22,575 nucleotides of DNA from Caldifarciminota bacterium 4484_100 (lineage in GTDB: Bacteria > Hydrothermota > Tepidihabitantia > SM23-42): positions 1 to 22,575 of the forward strand of contig MUKB01000001.1 in NCBI GenBank assembly GCA_002049785.1. Direction: 5' to 3'. Numbering within the stretch: the first letter of the stretch is position 1; the number at the start of each line of letters is the position of its first letter. A program made the position numbers and the translations under genes. The notes beneath the pieces are model-generated. The model saw nothing but the letters and a program-made list of their open reading frames with translations, made no database searches and was not told the origin of the DNA. Positions 1-7,546 of this stretch are shown here, piece by piece.

Positions 1-179
1 ATATCCACATCAAGCATTCCAACCTTCTGATTTCGTCTGCTCAGTGCAATCCCGAGATTCACTGCCACTGTGCTCTTACCAACCCCTCCTTTTCCTGAAA
101 AGACGAGTAACCTATTTTTTATCTTATCGAGCGTCGCTTTAATTCTTTTATCCTCTTCAGCCATCGGATTGTTATTCAT
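1..179 (-). CDS. Mrp/NBP35-family P-loop ATPase, N-terminal part (cut by window edge)
   Basis: Only the first 59 codons are inside the window. After a short charged leader the protein has a deviant Walker A motif, [10 protein letters not shown] (about residues 29-38), followed by [12 protein letters not shown] and GMLDVD. This is the nucleotide-binding signature of MinD/Mrp-type ATPases, and Mrp/ApbC/NBP35 members carry or transfer Fe-S clusters. The Mrp call, rather than ParA or MinD, rests on the short N-terminus and on the NifX-like neighbour, since Mrp and NifX/NifB-C domain genes often sit together. The ATG overlaps the stop of the upstream NifX-like gene (ATGA) and is preceded by GGGGTGAAGA, so it is translationally coupled. 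The C-terminal half, including the CxxC of Mrp, lies outside the window and cannot be checked. Confidence 0.85.
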   Translation of the reverse strand, partial: MNNNPMAEEDKRIKATLDKIKNRLLVFSGKGGVGKSTVAVNLGIALSRRNQKVGMLDVD

Positions 180-787
180 TCTTCACCCCTTGACTCAAGC
201 TCCTTAATACGACTAATTATCATCTCAAGCTGTTGTCTCAAATAATCTGCCTGTTGCTTCAAAAATTGCAACTCCTGTTGGGAATTTATCTGGGGAGGCG
301 TGAAAGGAAATGAACCCATACCCGGGCCAAACCTTCCCATCCCTCTGCCCCATCCCATCCCTCTGCCCATACCGAATCCCATTCCCATACCAAACCCCGG
401 GTCAGGTGGAATCGGATTCTGATAACTCATCCCTGTATGAGAACCGACATTCGGTCCTGGAGTCGGTTTATATTGACCCTGTTTATATCTCTGAACCGCC
501 TCTTCAACTTGACCTGATACACCAACAATAACCTGAACTCCAGCCGCACCCAGGGTCTGAAATGCATTCGGTCCGCAACTTCCGGTCAAAACCGTATGAA
601 CACCCTTGTTGGCAATCATCTGTGCAGTCTGAATACCAGCGCCACCCATTGCTGAAACATTAGGGTTATCAATAGCTTCGTATTCCATTGTATCGGGATC
701 GAGTATAATAAAATAGGGACAACGACCAAATCTCGGATCAACCATTGAAGAGAGTTCCTTACCGGTTGATGAAATTGCAATCTTCAT
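176..787 (-). CDS. NifX/NifB-C-like (dinitrogenase iron-molybdenum cofactor family) protein with Gly/Met-rich linker and DUF5320-type coiled-coil tail
   Basis: This is a 203-residue protein. Residues 1 to about 115 match the small ribonuclease-H-like fold of the NifX/NifY/NifB-C family: MKIAISSTG start, [26 protein letters not shown], and [14 protein letters not shown] with a conserved Cys. Residues about 125-165 are a low-complexity linker rich in Gly, Met, Phe and Arg. Residues about 168-203 form a heptad-like tail ([18 protein letters not shown]) nearly identical in pattern to the tails of the next two upstream proteins. NifX-like domains bind Fe/Mo-type clusters in nitrogenase systems. 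No nif genes are visible here, so a general Fe-S or metal-cluster role is inference. A clear AAGGAG Shine-Dalgarno precedes the ATG. The gene lies between a DUF5320-type gene and the Mrp ATPase in one sigma-54 operon. Confidence 0.85.
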   Translation of the reverse strand: MKIAISSTGKELSSMVDPRFGRCPYFIILDPDTMEYEAIDNPNVSAMGGAGIQTAQMIANKGVHTVLTGSCGPNAFQTLGAAGVQVIVGVSGQVEEAVQRYKQGQYKPTPGPNVGSHTGMSYQNPIPPDPGFGMGMGFGMGRGMGWGRGMGRFGPGMGSFPFTPPQINSQQELQFLKQQADYLRQQLEMIISRIKELESRGEE

Positions 788-789
788 AC

Positions 790-1134
790 CTACTCCTTTT
801 CTAATTCGGTAATCCTTTTTCTTATATTCTCCAGCTCCTGCTGAAGTTCATCAGCCTGACCCTTTAGAATCTCAAGTTCCTGTTCCGGACTAATCTGACC
901 TGCACCATAAGGGTCATAAGGTGTACCAAATCCAGGATTTACTGATCCATTAACCTGAGGAATCTGTCCGGTCTGCCAGAGATAATTCATCTGAGGCGTA
1001 GGCCAGTTTCCTGAAAGAAGATAATGTGCACCAGGCCCATAATTACCATATCCAAGCCAGCCAGGAGAAAAACCGAATCGCATCCATCCTGGAACCCCGG
1101 TCATACGGTACCACCATCTATATCTATGTCCCAT
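790..1134 (-). CDS. DUF5320-type small protein with C-terminal coiled coil
   Basis: This is a 114-residue protein. It starts at the ATG preceded by AAGGAGG; a longer reading frame exists upstream but lacks such a site and would overlap the neighbouring gene. The N-terminal half is rich in aromatic residues, Gly and Pro (MGHRYRWWYRMTGVPGWMRFG). The last ~32 residues form a heptad pattern beginning EQELEILKGQADELQQEL. VPGWMRFG plus the terminal coiled coil is how I recognise DUF5320. Function is unknown. The shared tail in this protein and in its two neighbours suggests they assemble with each other. Its position upstream of the NifX-like and Mrp genes suggests a job in the same complex or pathway. 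Confidence 0.7.
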   Translation of the reverse strand: MGHRYRWWYRMTGVPGWMRFGFSPGWLGYGNYGPGAHYLLSGNWPTPQMNYLWQTGQIPQVNGSVNPGFGTPYDPYGAGQISPEQELEILKGQADELQQELENIRKRITELEKE

Positions 1135-1144
1135 TATTACCTCC

Positions 1145-1351
1145 TTAACCTTTCTTTTCCAGTTCTGCAATACGCGCCTTAATCTGGTTGAGCTGATCCT
1201 CTAAAAATTTCGCCTGTTGGTTTAAGAACTCGATCTCCTGTTTTTCACTGATTGCAGGAAACGGAAATCCATAACCTGCAAACCAATTCTGATAAAGTTG
1301 GGCAAAATAAGGCCACATAAACCAACCTGCTGGTCCCATTCCAAATGGCAT
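1145..1351 (-). CDS. Small DUF5320-like protein with C-terminal coiled coil
   Basis: This is a 68-residue protein: an aromatic/Gly/Pro-rich head of about 33 residues (MPFGMGPAGWFMWPYF) followed by a ~32-residue heptad tail beginning EKQEIEFLNQQAKFLEDQL. The tail aligns by eye with the tails of the two genes downstream in the operon, so this looks like a minimal paralogue made only of head and coil. A strong AAGGAGG site lies 6-7 bases before the ATG. It has no cysteines or other catalytic-looking residues. It is too short for confident family assignment, and the function is unknown. Confidence 0.65.
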   Translation of the reverse strand: MPFGMGPAGWFMWPYFAQLYQNWFAGYGFPFPAISEKQEIEFLNQQAKFLEDQLNQIKARIAELEKKG

Positions 1352-1361
1352 AATAACCTCC

Positions 1362-1631
1362 TTATGAAGTCTGGCTTTGACCCTGTGAATAGGGATAACC
1401 AGGGAAATAATAAGGATAACCTATTCCCGGATACGAAAATCCATAATATGGTATTGTACCAGCATATTGTCCGGCATAAGGAGTTGCCCACCACCATCTG
1501 GGAAGCCAGGGAAAGTTCCGGCAAAAGGGAAACGGATTTCCCCTGCCCCTTCCCCATCCCCAAAAGGGAAAAGCACCATAATAACCATAGGGGCCAAACC
1601 CCCAAAAACCAAATCCTCTTCCAAACCCCAT
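1362..1631 (-). CDS. Gly/aromatic-rich small protein, first gene of the sigma-54 operon
   Basis: This is an 89-residue low-complexity protein dominated by Gly, Phe, Tyr, Trp and Pro, with GFGRGFGFWGFG near the start and repeated YPYY/GYPY elements near the end. It lacks the coiled-coil tail of the next genes but shares their head composition. AAAGGAGG lies just before the ATG, about 16 nt downstream of the predicted start site of the sigma-54 promoter, so this is almost certainly translated. An overlapping reading frame in another phase is less credible because it lacks a ribosome site at that spot. Function is unknown. The composition could suit self-association or a surface or encapsulating role, but that is speculation. 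Confidence 0.6.
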   Translation of the reverse strand: MGFGRGFGFWGFGPYGYYGAFPFWGWGRGRGNPFPFCRNFPWLPRWWWATPYAGQYAGTIPYYGFSYPGIGYPYYFPGYPYSQGQSQTS

Positions 1632-1657
1632 ATTTACCTCCTTTCACAATATTTATA

Positions 1658-1673
1658 TGCAAAATCCGTGCCA
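1658..1673 (-). promoter_or_regulatory. Sigma-54 (-24/-12) promoter
   Basis: Read on the minus strand the site is TGGCACGGATTTTGCA, a full match to the consensus TGGCACG-N4-TTGCA with correct GG to GC spacing. The predicted start of transcription is near 1647, giving a ~16-nt leader that contains the AAAGGAGG site of the first gene. A sigma-54 activator gene lies directly upstream. Confidence 0.92.
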
Positions 1674-1781
1674 GTTAAGAATTCCTGGTTTCAGAAATCT
1701 AATTGACAATTTCTTTTGAAAAATCAGAAGATTTTACCAGCCAGTCTGATACTATCTCAATTTGAATAATCTCTAAAAATG

Positions 1782-1795
1782 TTTCAAAAATGAAA
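1782..1795 (-). promoter_or_regulatory. Putative activator-binding site (enhancer), copy 1
   Basis: TTTCAAAAATGAAA is an inverted repeat of the form TTTCA-N4-TGAAA, centred about 140 bp upstream of the predicted sigma-54 start site. Two further copies follow upstream. The distance and the repetition suit an upstream activator sequence bound by the adjacent Fis-type activator. Confidence 0.6.
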
Positions 1796-1843
1796 TAATA
1801 TAGAATTTAATCTAAACCTCAAAAACAGAATACCTTAAAGGTG

Positions 1844-1857
1844 TTTCACAATTGAAT
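1844..1857 (-). promoter_or_regulatory. Putative activator-binding site (enhancer), copy 2
   Basis: TTTCACAATTGAAT is the same TTTCA-N4-TGAA pattern with one mismatch in the last base. It lies about 200 bp upstream of the predicted sigma-54 start site and 18 bp (centre to centre) from copy 3. Confidence 0.55.
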
Positions 1858-1861
1858 TATA

Positions 1862-1875
1862 TTTCAAATTTGAAA
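1862..1875 (-). promoter_or_regulatory. Putative activator-binding site (enhancer), copy 3
   Basis: TTTCAAATTTGAAA is a perfect 14-bp palindrome of the TTTCA-N4-TGAAA type. It abuts the stop codon of the sigma-54 activator gene and lies about 220 bp upstream of the sigma-54 promoter start site. Confidence 0.62.
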
Positions 1876-3597
1876 CTAATAAGAACCAATTCTCGGGGTT
1901 ATACCGTATTTTTTGAGTTTTCTCCATAGTGTTATTCGAGAAATATTCAATCTTCGGGCTGCCTTTTTCTGATTCCAGTTGGTATCCTTTAAGACCTCGA
2001 GGATAACTGCCTTTTCAGCCTGTTCCAATGGACTTTCTGACTGAACAATACCTTTTCCCAATGATATTGGACTCTTCTTTCTAATTTCATCTGGAAGATG
2101 ATGCGTCTCAATGGTCCTTCCCTGACAATGGATAAATGAATGTTCAATTGCATGTTCTAACTGACGCACATTCCCTGGCCAGGGATAATCGAGCAATAAA
2201 TCCATTGCCCTTGAAGATACCCGATTAATCGGCTTCTTGAATTTTTCCCGAAAGATATTGATAAAATGTTCAATCAAAAGTGGAATATCCTCAACGCGTT
2301 CTCGTAAAGGTGGTAGGGTAATAACAACAACATTCAATCGATAATACAGGTCTTCGCGAAACCTTTTTTCACGCATCGCCTTATTCAAATCCTGATTCGT
2401 TGCCGCAATGATACGTACATCAACCTTTACCGTCCTTGTTCCTCCCAATGGTTCAAATTCCTGCTGTTCCAGCACCCGCAAAAGTTTCGCCTGAATAGAC
2501 ATAGGAAGTTCACCAATTTCATCCAAGAATATTGTCCCTCCATTTGCAAGTTCAAACTTTCCTGGTTTACTTGTTTTGGCATCGGTAAATGCACCTTTTT
2601 TATATCCGAATAGTTCACTCTCCAAAAGAGTTTCGGGCAGGGCTGCACAATCAATCTTAACAAAAGGACGATTCCGGCGGGGTGAATTATAATGGATGGC
2701 CCGGGCAACAAGTTCTTTACCGGTGCCGGTCTCTCCAGTAACAAGCACGGTAGTGGAGGTCGGGCTGATCTCTTTTATCAATGCAAATATCCTCTGCATC
2801 TTCTCATCCTTACCGATAAGGTTGGCAAAGCTGTATTTAAGGTGCAGTTCTTCGGTGAGCCTCTTATATATTGATAGATCGCGGAATGTCTCTACCCCGC
2901 CAATAATTTCACCCTCTTCATCAATAAGTAAGGCGGTATTCACACTGATGGGCACAACCTCACCATCCTTTTTAATAAAATCCATTTCAAAATCATAGAT
3001 CGGTGCCTGGGTCTGCATCGTTCTTCTGAGTGGGCAATCACCCTCACAGGATTTACTTCGCATCACCTCGGCACAAATCTTACCGATAACCTCTTCTGCT
3101 CGGTATCCAGTTATCTTTTCTGCTGCAGGATTAAAACTCGTTATACGCCATTCATTGTCCACGGTCATCACCCCATCAGTAATCGAATTCAATATCGCAA
3201 GGATACGGGCATTCTCTTTATAAAGAGCAGCATATAACCTATACACCTCATCAACATCACGGAAATTCAATACCAAACCTACAATTTCACCAGCAATATT
3301 TTTCAGAGGAGAACCGTTTACCGCAATATTTATTCTTTTGCCTGCAGAATCTATTATGTAGCCCCGTTGATTACTTACTGAGGCACCGTCCTTTAAAACA
3401 TTCATCATAGGTGCGTTGGGACTTAGAATGTCTGTTTTAAAAAGTTTCTGAAAATTCTTGCCCAGAACCGTATAGGCAGAATATCCGGTAATACGTTCAG
3501 CACCCCGGGAAAAACTTATGATCTTGAAATCCCGATCTAAGGCGACGATTGCATCCGCAAATGAGTCGAGAATATTCTCAAGGTTATTCAGGACCAT
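1876..3597 (-). CDS. Sigma-54-dependent transcriptional activator (PAS-PAS-AAA+-Fis HTH)
   Basis: This is a 573-residue protein. PAS domain 1 spans about residues 5-115 and PAS domain 2 about 128-245. The AAA+ sigma-54 interaction domain (about 255-490) has Walker A GETGTGKE (288-295), the sigma-54 contact loop GAFTDA (335-340), Walker B ending FLDE (357-360) and the PWPGNVRQL segment. A Fis-type helix-turn-helix ends the protein (about 530-568, with [18 protein letters not shown]). The contact loop is GAFTDA rather than canonical GAFTGA, a variant I know from other activators. PAS2 carries C175, C184 and C188 (C-x8-C-x3-C), possible metal or redox ligands. There is no membrane segment and no receiver domain, so it senses a cytoplasmic signal. 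It lies directly upstream of the sigma-54 operon at 1-1631, its likely target, and has its own promoter with a Fur-like box. Confidence 0.93.
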   Translation of the reverse strand: MVLNNLENILDSFADAIVALDRDFKIISFSRGAERITGYSAYTVLGKNFQKLFKTDILSPNAPMMNVLKDGASVSNQRGYIIDSAGKRINIAVNGSPLKNIAGEIVGLVLNFRDVDEVYRLYAALYKENARILAILNSITDGVMTVDNEWRITSFNPAAEKITGYRAEEVIGKICAEVMRSKSCEGDCPLRRTMQTQAPIYDFEMDFIKKDGEVVPISVNTALLIDEEGEIIGGVETFRDLSIYKRLTEELHLKYSFANLIGKDEKMQRIFALIKEISPTSTTVLVTGETGTGKELVARAIHYNSPRRNRPFVKIDCAALPETLLESELFGYKKGAFTDAKTSKPGKFELANGGTIFLDEIGELPMSIQAKLLRVLEQQEFEPLGGTRTVKVDVRIIAATNQDLNKAMREKRFREDLYYRLNVVVITLPPLRERVEDIPLLIEHFINIFREKFKKPINRVSSRAMDLLLDYPWPGNVRQLEHAIEHSFIHCQGRTIETHHLPDEIRKKSPISLGKGIVQSESPLEQAEKAVILEVLKDTNWNQKKAARRLNISRITLWRKLKKYGITPRIGSY

Positions 3598-3640
3598 AGA
3601 CTATTCTTCTCGAAAAACCCACCTGTTCTTTTATGATTAA

Positions 3641-3661
3641 TGATTTTGAATTTCATTTTCA
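3641..3661 (-). promoter_or_regulatory. Putative Fur box at the sigma-54 activator promoter
   Basis: On the minus strand the 21-bp site begins TGAAAATGAAATTCA and ends AAAATCA. It differs from the box at the fur-feo promoter (7581-7601) at only 2 of 21 positions. It begins 6 nt after the -10 element, over the expected transcription start, so bound Fur would repress. It lies within a longer inverted repeat, TATGATTAAT (3632-3641) and ATTAATCATA (3664-3673). Confidence 0.7.
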
Positions 3662-3667
3662 TAATTA

Positions 3668-3695
3668 ATCATAGCAAAAAATAACACTTTGTCAA
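3668..3695 (-). promoter_or_regulatory. Sigma-70-type promoter of the sigma-54 activator gene
   Basis: On the minus strand: TTGACA (3690-3695), a 16-bp spacer, then TATGAT (3668-3673). The start site is expected near 3661, leaving a leader of about 64 nt before the ATG at 3597. It is divergent from the priA promoter. Confidence 0.75.
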
Positions 3696-3744
3696 GCATC
3701 CCACCCAACTCTTTCTGATTTTCCCAGTTCCATTAATCGCTATA

Positions 3745-3772
3745 TTGACTTTCATCCTGAATTTATTATAAT
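3745..3772 (+). promoter_or_regulatory. Sigma-70-type promoter of priA (leaderless)
   Basis: TTGACT (3745-3750), a 16-bp spacer, TATAAT (3767-3772), then only 7 nt to the ATG at 3780. The expected start site coincides with the start codon, and there is no Shine-Dalgarno sequence. Confidence 0.78.
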
Positions 3773-3779
3773 CTCATAG

Positions 3780-5756
3780 ATGAAAGTAGATATCGCCATC
3801 CCCAGAACAAAATTTGACTTCCTGACCTATAAAACAGATGAAAAATTACGGGTCGGGGATCTGGTGCTTGTGCCCTTGAGAAAGAAGCTAAAATATGGCA
3901 TCGTCCTAAAAATCAATTCACAGAGGGATGTGCCGGGTATCAGACCGATCAAGGCATTGGTTAAAAAAAATTTTATACCTTTAAACCTTTTAAAGTTATA
4001 CCTCTGGATATCCAACTACTATCTCTCACCATTGGGTGATGTATTAAAACTTGCCCTACCTTCCAAGATTCTTAAAAAATATGAAACAAAGGAAAAAGTA
4101 TCTGCACCACCGACAATCGCAAAGGCGCCAAGGCCAACATACTATCAACAGAACGCAATCCAGAGAATAGTTGAGGCACTGAGCTTTAATAAATTCAAAA
4201 TCTTTCTTCTATTCGGTATTACCGGCAGTGGTAAAACTGAAGTCTATTTGCGGTGTACCGAAGAGGTGCTTAAAAGTGGAGGTAGAGTTCTGGTATTGGT
4301 TCCTGAAATCTCAATGACCCCTCTGCTTTACGATAGATTCTATGAAAGGTTCGGCGCAGAGGTAGCAACAATCCATTCAAACCTGAGACCCACGCAAAGG
4401 AGAAAACTCTGGTACGAAATCAGAGATGGAAAATACACAATCGTGATTGGACCACGTTCAACAATATTTATTCCAATCCCGGATTTGAAGATCATCTTTG
4501 TAGACGAAGAACACGACCATTCCTATAAAGAACACTCCCGAAACCCCCGGTATAATGCGCGTGACCTGGCGATTATGCGTGGCAAATTCGAAGACCTCAT
4601 AGTTGTTCTGGGAAGCGCGACACCACAGATTGAATCATATTACAATGCCGGGATTGGAAAATACCAACTGCTCACCCTGAAACAGAGGATCGATGCCCGT
4701 CCCCTTCCTTCAATAAAAATAATTGACCTGAAGAATAAATCGAAAAAATTCATCTCCCCAGAATTGGAGTCTGAGATCCAGACAACACTAAAAAAAGGTG
4801 AACAGATAATTCTCTTCCTTAACAGAAGGGGCTTTGCCCCATCCCTTTTATGTCCGACTTGTGGATATGTAGTAAAATGTCCTTACTGCCAGATACCCCT
4901 GGTCTACCACCGTCAGGAAAAGAACGAATCCGCAAAACTCTCCTGCCATCTCTGCGGTTACAAATCACCGGTGCTCAGTATCTGTCCAAAATGCGGCAAG
5001 AAAACCCTTTTGTATCGCGGTGCCGGAACCCAACGAATCGAGGATATGCTCAAAAAATTGTTGGTCCAGATGGAATTTAGACCGGAGAGAATGGAATCAA
5101 TGATTCTCAGGCTTGATCGAGACTCGGTAAGGAAACCAGGCCAGGCCGAATCACTACTCAGGTTATTCGAGAGGAAAGAGGCAAGGGTGCTTTTAGGAAC
5201 CCAACTCGTAACCAAAGGCTTTGATTTTCCGGATGTCACGCTTGTGGGTATCGTAAATGCTGACATAATCCTCAATCTTCCTGATTTTCGAAGTGGTGAA
5301 AGGACATTTCAACTCCTCACCCAGGTCGCTGGACGCTCAGGAAGGGGCAGGAAACCGGGCCAGGTGATAATCCAGACCTTCCATCCTGAACAATATACAA
5401 TCCTCTTCAGCCAGTTACAGGATTATCCGAAATTCTATGCCCGGGAGATGAAATTGCGTCGGCAATTGAATTTCCCACCTTTCTCAAAATTGATTATTCT
5501 GAGATTCAGAGGAAAGGATGAACACCTGCTCTGGAAAGAGGCAGATAGGTTATTCAATATTTTACATCGTATCAAGGGCTTAAAGCTCTTGGGTCCCAAC
5601 CGTTCATACTACTACAAAATCAGAAAAGACTATCGTGTATTTATACTTCTAAAGCTGAAAAAGAACTTTTCGCTCAGGAAATTGAATTTTCTGAAATTCT
5701 ACCAAACAAAGGGTTATTCATTAGAGATCGATGTCGACCCCTTGGAGGTCTTCTAA
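3780..5756 (+). CDS. priA: Primosomal protein N' (replication restart helicase PriA)
   Basis: This is a 658-residue protein, slightly shorter than E. coli PriA. PriA is a 3'-5' superfamily-2 helicase that reloads the replisome at stalled forks. The N-terminal DNA-binding part is followed by Walker A GITGSGKTE (about residue 146), the DEEH box (about 241), and a zinc-binding insertion with four CxxC-type pairs between about residues 356 and 404 (CPTC, CPYC, CHLC, CPKC). The C-terminal helicase lobe holds LGTQLVTKGFDFPDVTLVG and QVAGRSGRG, both standard for PriA. It is transcribed divergently from the sigma-54 activator. The start codon sits at the expected transcription start of its promoter, so the mRNA is predicted to be leaderless. 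It ends 7 bp from the convergent gene at 5764. Confidence 0.96.
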   Translation: MKVDIAIPRTKFDFLTYKTDEKLRVGDLVLVPLRKKLKYGIVLKINSQRDVPGIRPIKALVKKNFIPLNLLKLYLWISNYYLSPLGDVLKLALPSKILKKYETKEKVSAPPTIAKAPRPTYYQQNAIQRIVEALSFNKFKIFLLFGITGSGKTEVYLRCTEEVLKSGGRVLVLVPEISMTPLLYDRFYERFGAEVATIHSNLRPTQRRKLWYEIRDGKYTIVIGPRSTIFIPIPDLKIIFVDEEHDHSYKEHSRNPRYNARDLAIMRGKFEDLIVVLGSATPQIESYYNAGIGKYQLLTLKQRIDARPLPSIKIIDLKNKSKKFISPELESEIQTTLKKGEQIILFLNRRGFAPSLLCPTCGYVVKCPYCQIPLVYHRQEKNESAKLSCHLCGYKSPVLSICPKCGKKTLLYRGAGTQRIEDMLKKLLVQMEFRPERMESMILRLDRDSVRKPGQAESLLRLFERKEARVLLGTQLVTKGFDFPDVTLVGIVNADIILNLPDFRSGERTFQLLTQVAGRSGRGRKPGQVIIQTFHPEQYTILFSQLQDYPKFYAREMKLRRQLNFPPFSKLIILRFRGKDEHLLWKEADRLFNILHRIKGLKLLGPNRSYYYKIRKDYRVFILLKLKKNFSLRKLNFLKFYQTKGYSLEIDVDPLEVF

Positions 5757-5763
5757 ACCCGAA

Positions 5764-6171
5764 CTATTCATCACCCTGCTCTGAAAAACCTTCTTGTGCA
5801 ATCTCCTCATAGAGTTTATTCATTTTTTTATGCAACTCATTGATGCGCCATTCCAATGATGAAAGAATCCAGAGCTCAAAGTGATTTACCCTGGCCTGAT
5901 TATGCATAATGTAGATAAGCTTTGCTGATATCGCCGCAATGGCAACTTCAAGGGCTATCAATCTTAGTGTGTCCCTCGTAAAAACAGAAATTATCAGACA
6001 GAAAAAGATTGCGATTACAAAAATAATATTAAAGACTCGGGAATTGAATGTCGGCACTCCACCAATCCTGCCGACAATCAAACGAACCCTCTCCTTCTCC
6101 TTTCTAAAATCCTCAATCTCCTGCCTCAACTCATTTATCTCTTCCTCTAACTCCTTCTCATGATCGATCAT
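5764..6171 (-). CDS. Small membrane protein with flanking coiled coils, unknown function
   Basis: This is a 135-residue protein starting MIDHEKELEEEIN. Three possible starts (TTG 6177, ATG 6174, ATG 6171) lie in a row; the last is 6 nt from the AAGGAGG site and is preferred. Residues 3-28 are a strongly charged coiled coil. Two hydrophobic stretches follow, FNIIFVIAIFFCLIISVF (about 46-63) and LRLIALEVAIAAISAKLIYI (about 70-89), consistent with two membrane helices. A second amphipathic, likely coiled-coil segment (WRINELHKKMNKLYEEIAQE) leads to an acidic tail. I do not recognise a family. It is a stand-alone gene convergent with priA, with a plausible promoter of its own. Confidence 0.65.
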   Translation of the reverse strand: MIDHEKELEEEINELRQEIEDFRKEKERVRLIVGRIGGVPTFNSRVFNIIFVIAIFFCLIISVFTRDTLRLIALEVAIAAISAKLIYIMHNQARVNHFELWILSSLEWRINELHKKMNKLYEEIAQEGFSEQGDE

Positions 6172-6228
6172 CATCAACCTCCTTGTTAAATCGGTTGAGA
6201 CAAATAGCCGAAATGTCTATCACCTGCT

Positions 6229-6256
6229 ATTTTAATCAGATATAATTAAAATTCAA
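6229..6256 (-). promoter_or_regulatory. Possible sigma-70-type promoter of the small membrane protein gene
   Basis: On the minus strand: TTGAAT (6251-6256), a 16-bp spacer, then TAAAAT (6229-6234). It is a weaker match than the others but has the same spacing, and gives a ~50-nt leader ending in AAGGAGG. Confidence 0.45.
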
Positions 6257-6353
6257 GAGATTAATATAATGATTCACTTCCGATTTAGGAAACTCCCTAA
6301 AAACTAATATGGAAAAATGGTGAGGAGTCTGCAAAATAGATATGTTAATTTTT

Positions 6354-6390
6354 GTCATTGCGTCATTATTTAAACCAGAGAAACCAGATA
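6354..6390. repeat. Short copy of the GTCATT / AACCAGA intergenic repeat
   Basis: GTCATTGCGTCATTATT (6354-6370) is followed by two 9-bp units, AACCAGAGA and AACCAGATA (6373-6390). The same two motifs, in the same strand orientation and order, occur at 17506-17846. Both sites lie just beyond the 3' end of a minus-strand gene. Confidence 0.6.
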
Positions 6391-6409
6391 AAGTTTGGTC
6401 AAAAATTAA

Positions 6410-7255
6410 TCAGCGGTATTTCTGGCCTAAAACCCTGACAACACCCCTTTTTATTGTAACATTATTTGTATCAAAATAGATTAATAAAGGCAGGGCATAT
6501 TTTCGAGTTGCGCCAATGAGATCCCTAAATTGAGAAACCCTTATCTCATTATGGGAACGCAAAAATTCGACCAACCTCTTTTCTGCCTCCTCCACAAACT
6601 TTCTATGGAATACCCTCGATTCCCCGACCTCAACGAGCACCCCGGATTCAAGAAGATACTGAAAAACCTTTTTTAACAACCTCTCATCTCCAAGGCCTCT
6701 GTCTTTAAGTTCTGAAAAACCTGGGGTCTTATAGCCCGCCTTAAGATAAATATCCTCAATAGCTTTGGCCAGACGACTCAAGTCAGGGTCGAGACGAACC
6801 TTGAAATCGAAGAAGCTTATCTTGAAATCAACATTTATACGCACGAGCTTCTCTCTATCCATCTGCTTAAGTGCAAAGTTCAAAAGGCTCTTATCAAGTC
6901 CCCGGCTGATTTTCTTGAGTAACTCCTGCCGAGGCATACCGATATGTGTGGGATTTTTCTGATGATAACCTTTAAGTTCTTCAACTATCATCTTCTTCAA
7001 TTTCTCATAGCTCTTCTGATGATAATACAATTTTCTCTTTTCATCTACACAGAGAACTTTATTATCTCCAACCATACGATTTAATAATTCACTGACCTCA
7101 CCCCTTTCTAAATTGAGGTCGTATGTGATTTCCTCTATCTTACGAGGAAGTTCAAAATTGAGAAGAAGATTTTCCTCAAACATAACGACCGGCTCGGCGG
7201 CCTCTATTCTTTGAAGATGCTGAATCAACTCCTCATCAAATCCCTTAGCCTTCAC
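6410..7255 (-). pseudogene. selB: Selenocysteine-specific elongation factor SelB, C-terminal remnant (winged-helix domains only)
   Basis: The open frame from the GTG at 7255 gives 281 residues that align by eye with the C-terminal winged-helix repeats of SelB, which bind the SECIS element. The end, FRDLIGATRKYALPLLIYFD, matches the last winged helix of SelB. The same frame stays open upstream of the GTG for 13 more codons and reads TTIGGGIIIEPKAVKAK, the conserved end of SelB domain III, before meeting a TAG at 7295-7297. The whole GTPase half (about 340 residues) is therefore missing, and the SelB frame is out of phase with the preceding selA piece. Without the GTPase and tRNA-binding domains it cannot work as SelB. 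Reuse as an RNA-binding protein is possible but speculative. Confidence 0.85.
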
Positions 7256-7491
7256 CGCCTTGGGCTCAATAATAATCCCACCACCAATGGTTGTCTAAGG
7301 AAATCAGATTTCAGAGAGGCGATATTCACCTCTTCACCTACAACGACCCTTTCCCTGAATCCAGCTACCTTCATTCGCACGAGTTTGCTCAAATATGGAT
7401 TGGCGATTTGTGATGAATAGACCTTAACCTCGGGCCAGTTCAATATTCTGTCAACCGCCGGGATCTTCTTCAAAACCTCTTTCTTGTCCAT
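7252..7491 (-). pseudogene. selA: Selenocysteine synthase SelA, N-terminal remnant fused out of frame to selB
   Basis: The 79-residue frame begins MDKKEVLKKIPAVDRILNWP, which matches the small N-terminal domain of SelA (LxxLPxVDRLL). SelA resemblance runs to about residue 50-60. After that the DNA continues into selB: the final codons (FLRQPLVVGLLLSPRR) are selB DNA read in the wrong phase. The full ~450-residue SelA, including its PLP domain, is absent. selA followed by selB is the usual operon order, so one internal deletion of roughly 2 kb would produce this arrangement. A good promoter (7497-7524) remains in front of the ATG. The exact junction cannot be placed without an alignment. Confidence 0.75.
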
Positions 7492-7496
7492 AAGAA

Positions 7497-7524
7497 ATTA
7501 TAGTTAATCTTTTTCCATTATCAA
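7497..7524 (-). promoter_or_regulatory. Sigma-70-type promoter of the selA remnant (leaderless)
   Basis: On the minus strand: TTGATA (7519-7524), a 16-bp spacer, TATAAT (7497-7502), then 5 nt (TTCTT) to the ATG. The transcription start would fall on the start codon. It is back to back with the fur promoter. Confidence 0.72.
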
Positions 7525-7546
7525 GCCGAAAACCTTTTTAAAAACC

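Noticed and set aside
310..531. Plus-strand reading frame opposite the NifX-like gene, and similar frames opposite other genes
   Set aside because: These are shadows of Gly/Pro-rich or strongly conserved genes. They have no ribosome sites and no recognisable domains.
1750..1766. A fourth enhancer copy (TCTCAATTTGAAT)
   Set aside because: The half-sites are one base closer than in the other three and carry a mismatch; chance is likely in AT-rich DNA.
2578..2595. Inactive sigma-54 contact loop in the activator (GAFTDA instead of GAFTGA)
   Set aside because: GAFTDA occurs in other sigma-54 activators as I recall, and the rest of the AAA+ motifs are intact, so it is not evidence of loss of function.
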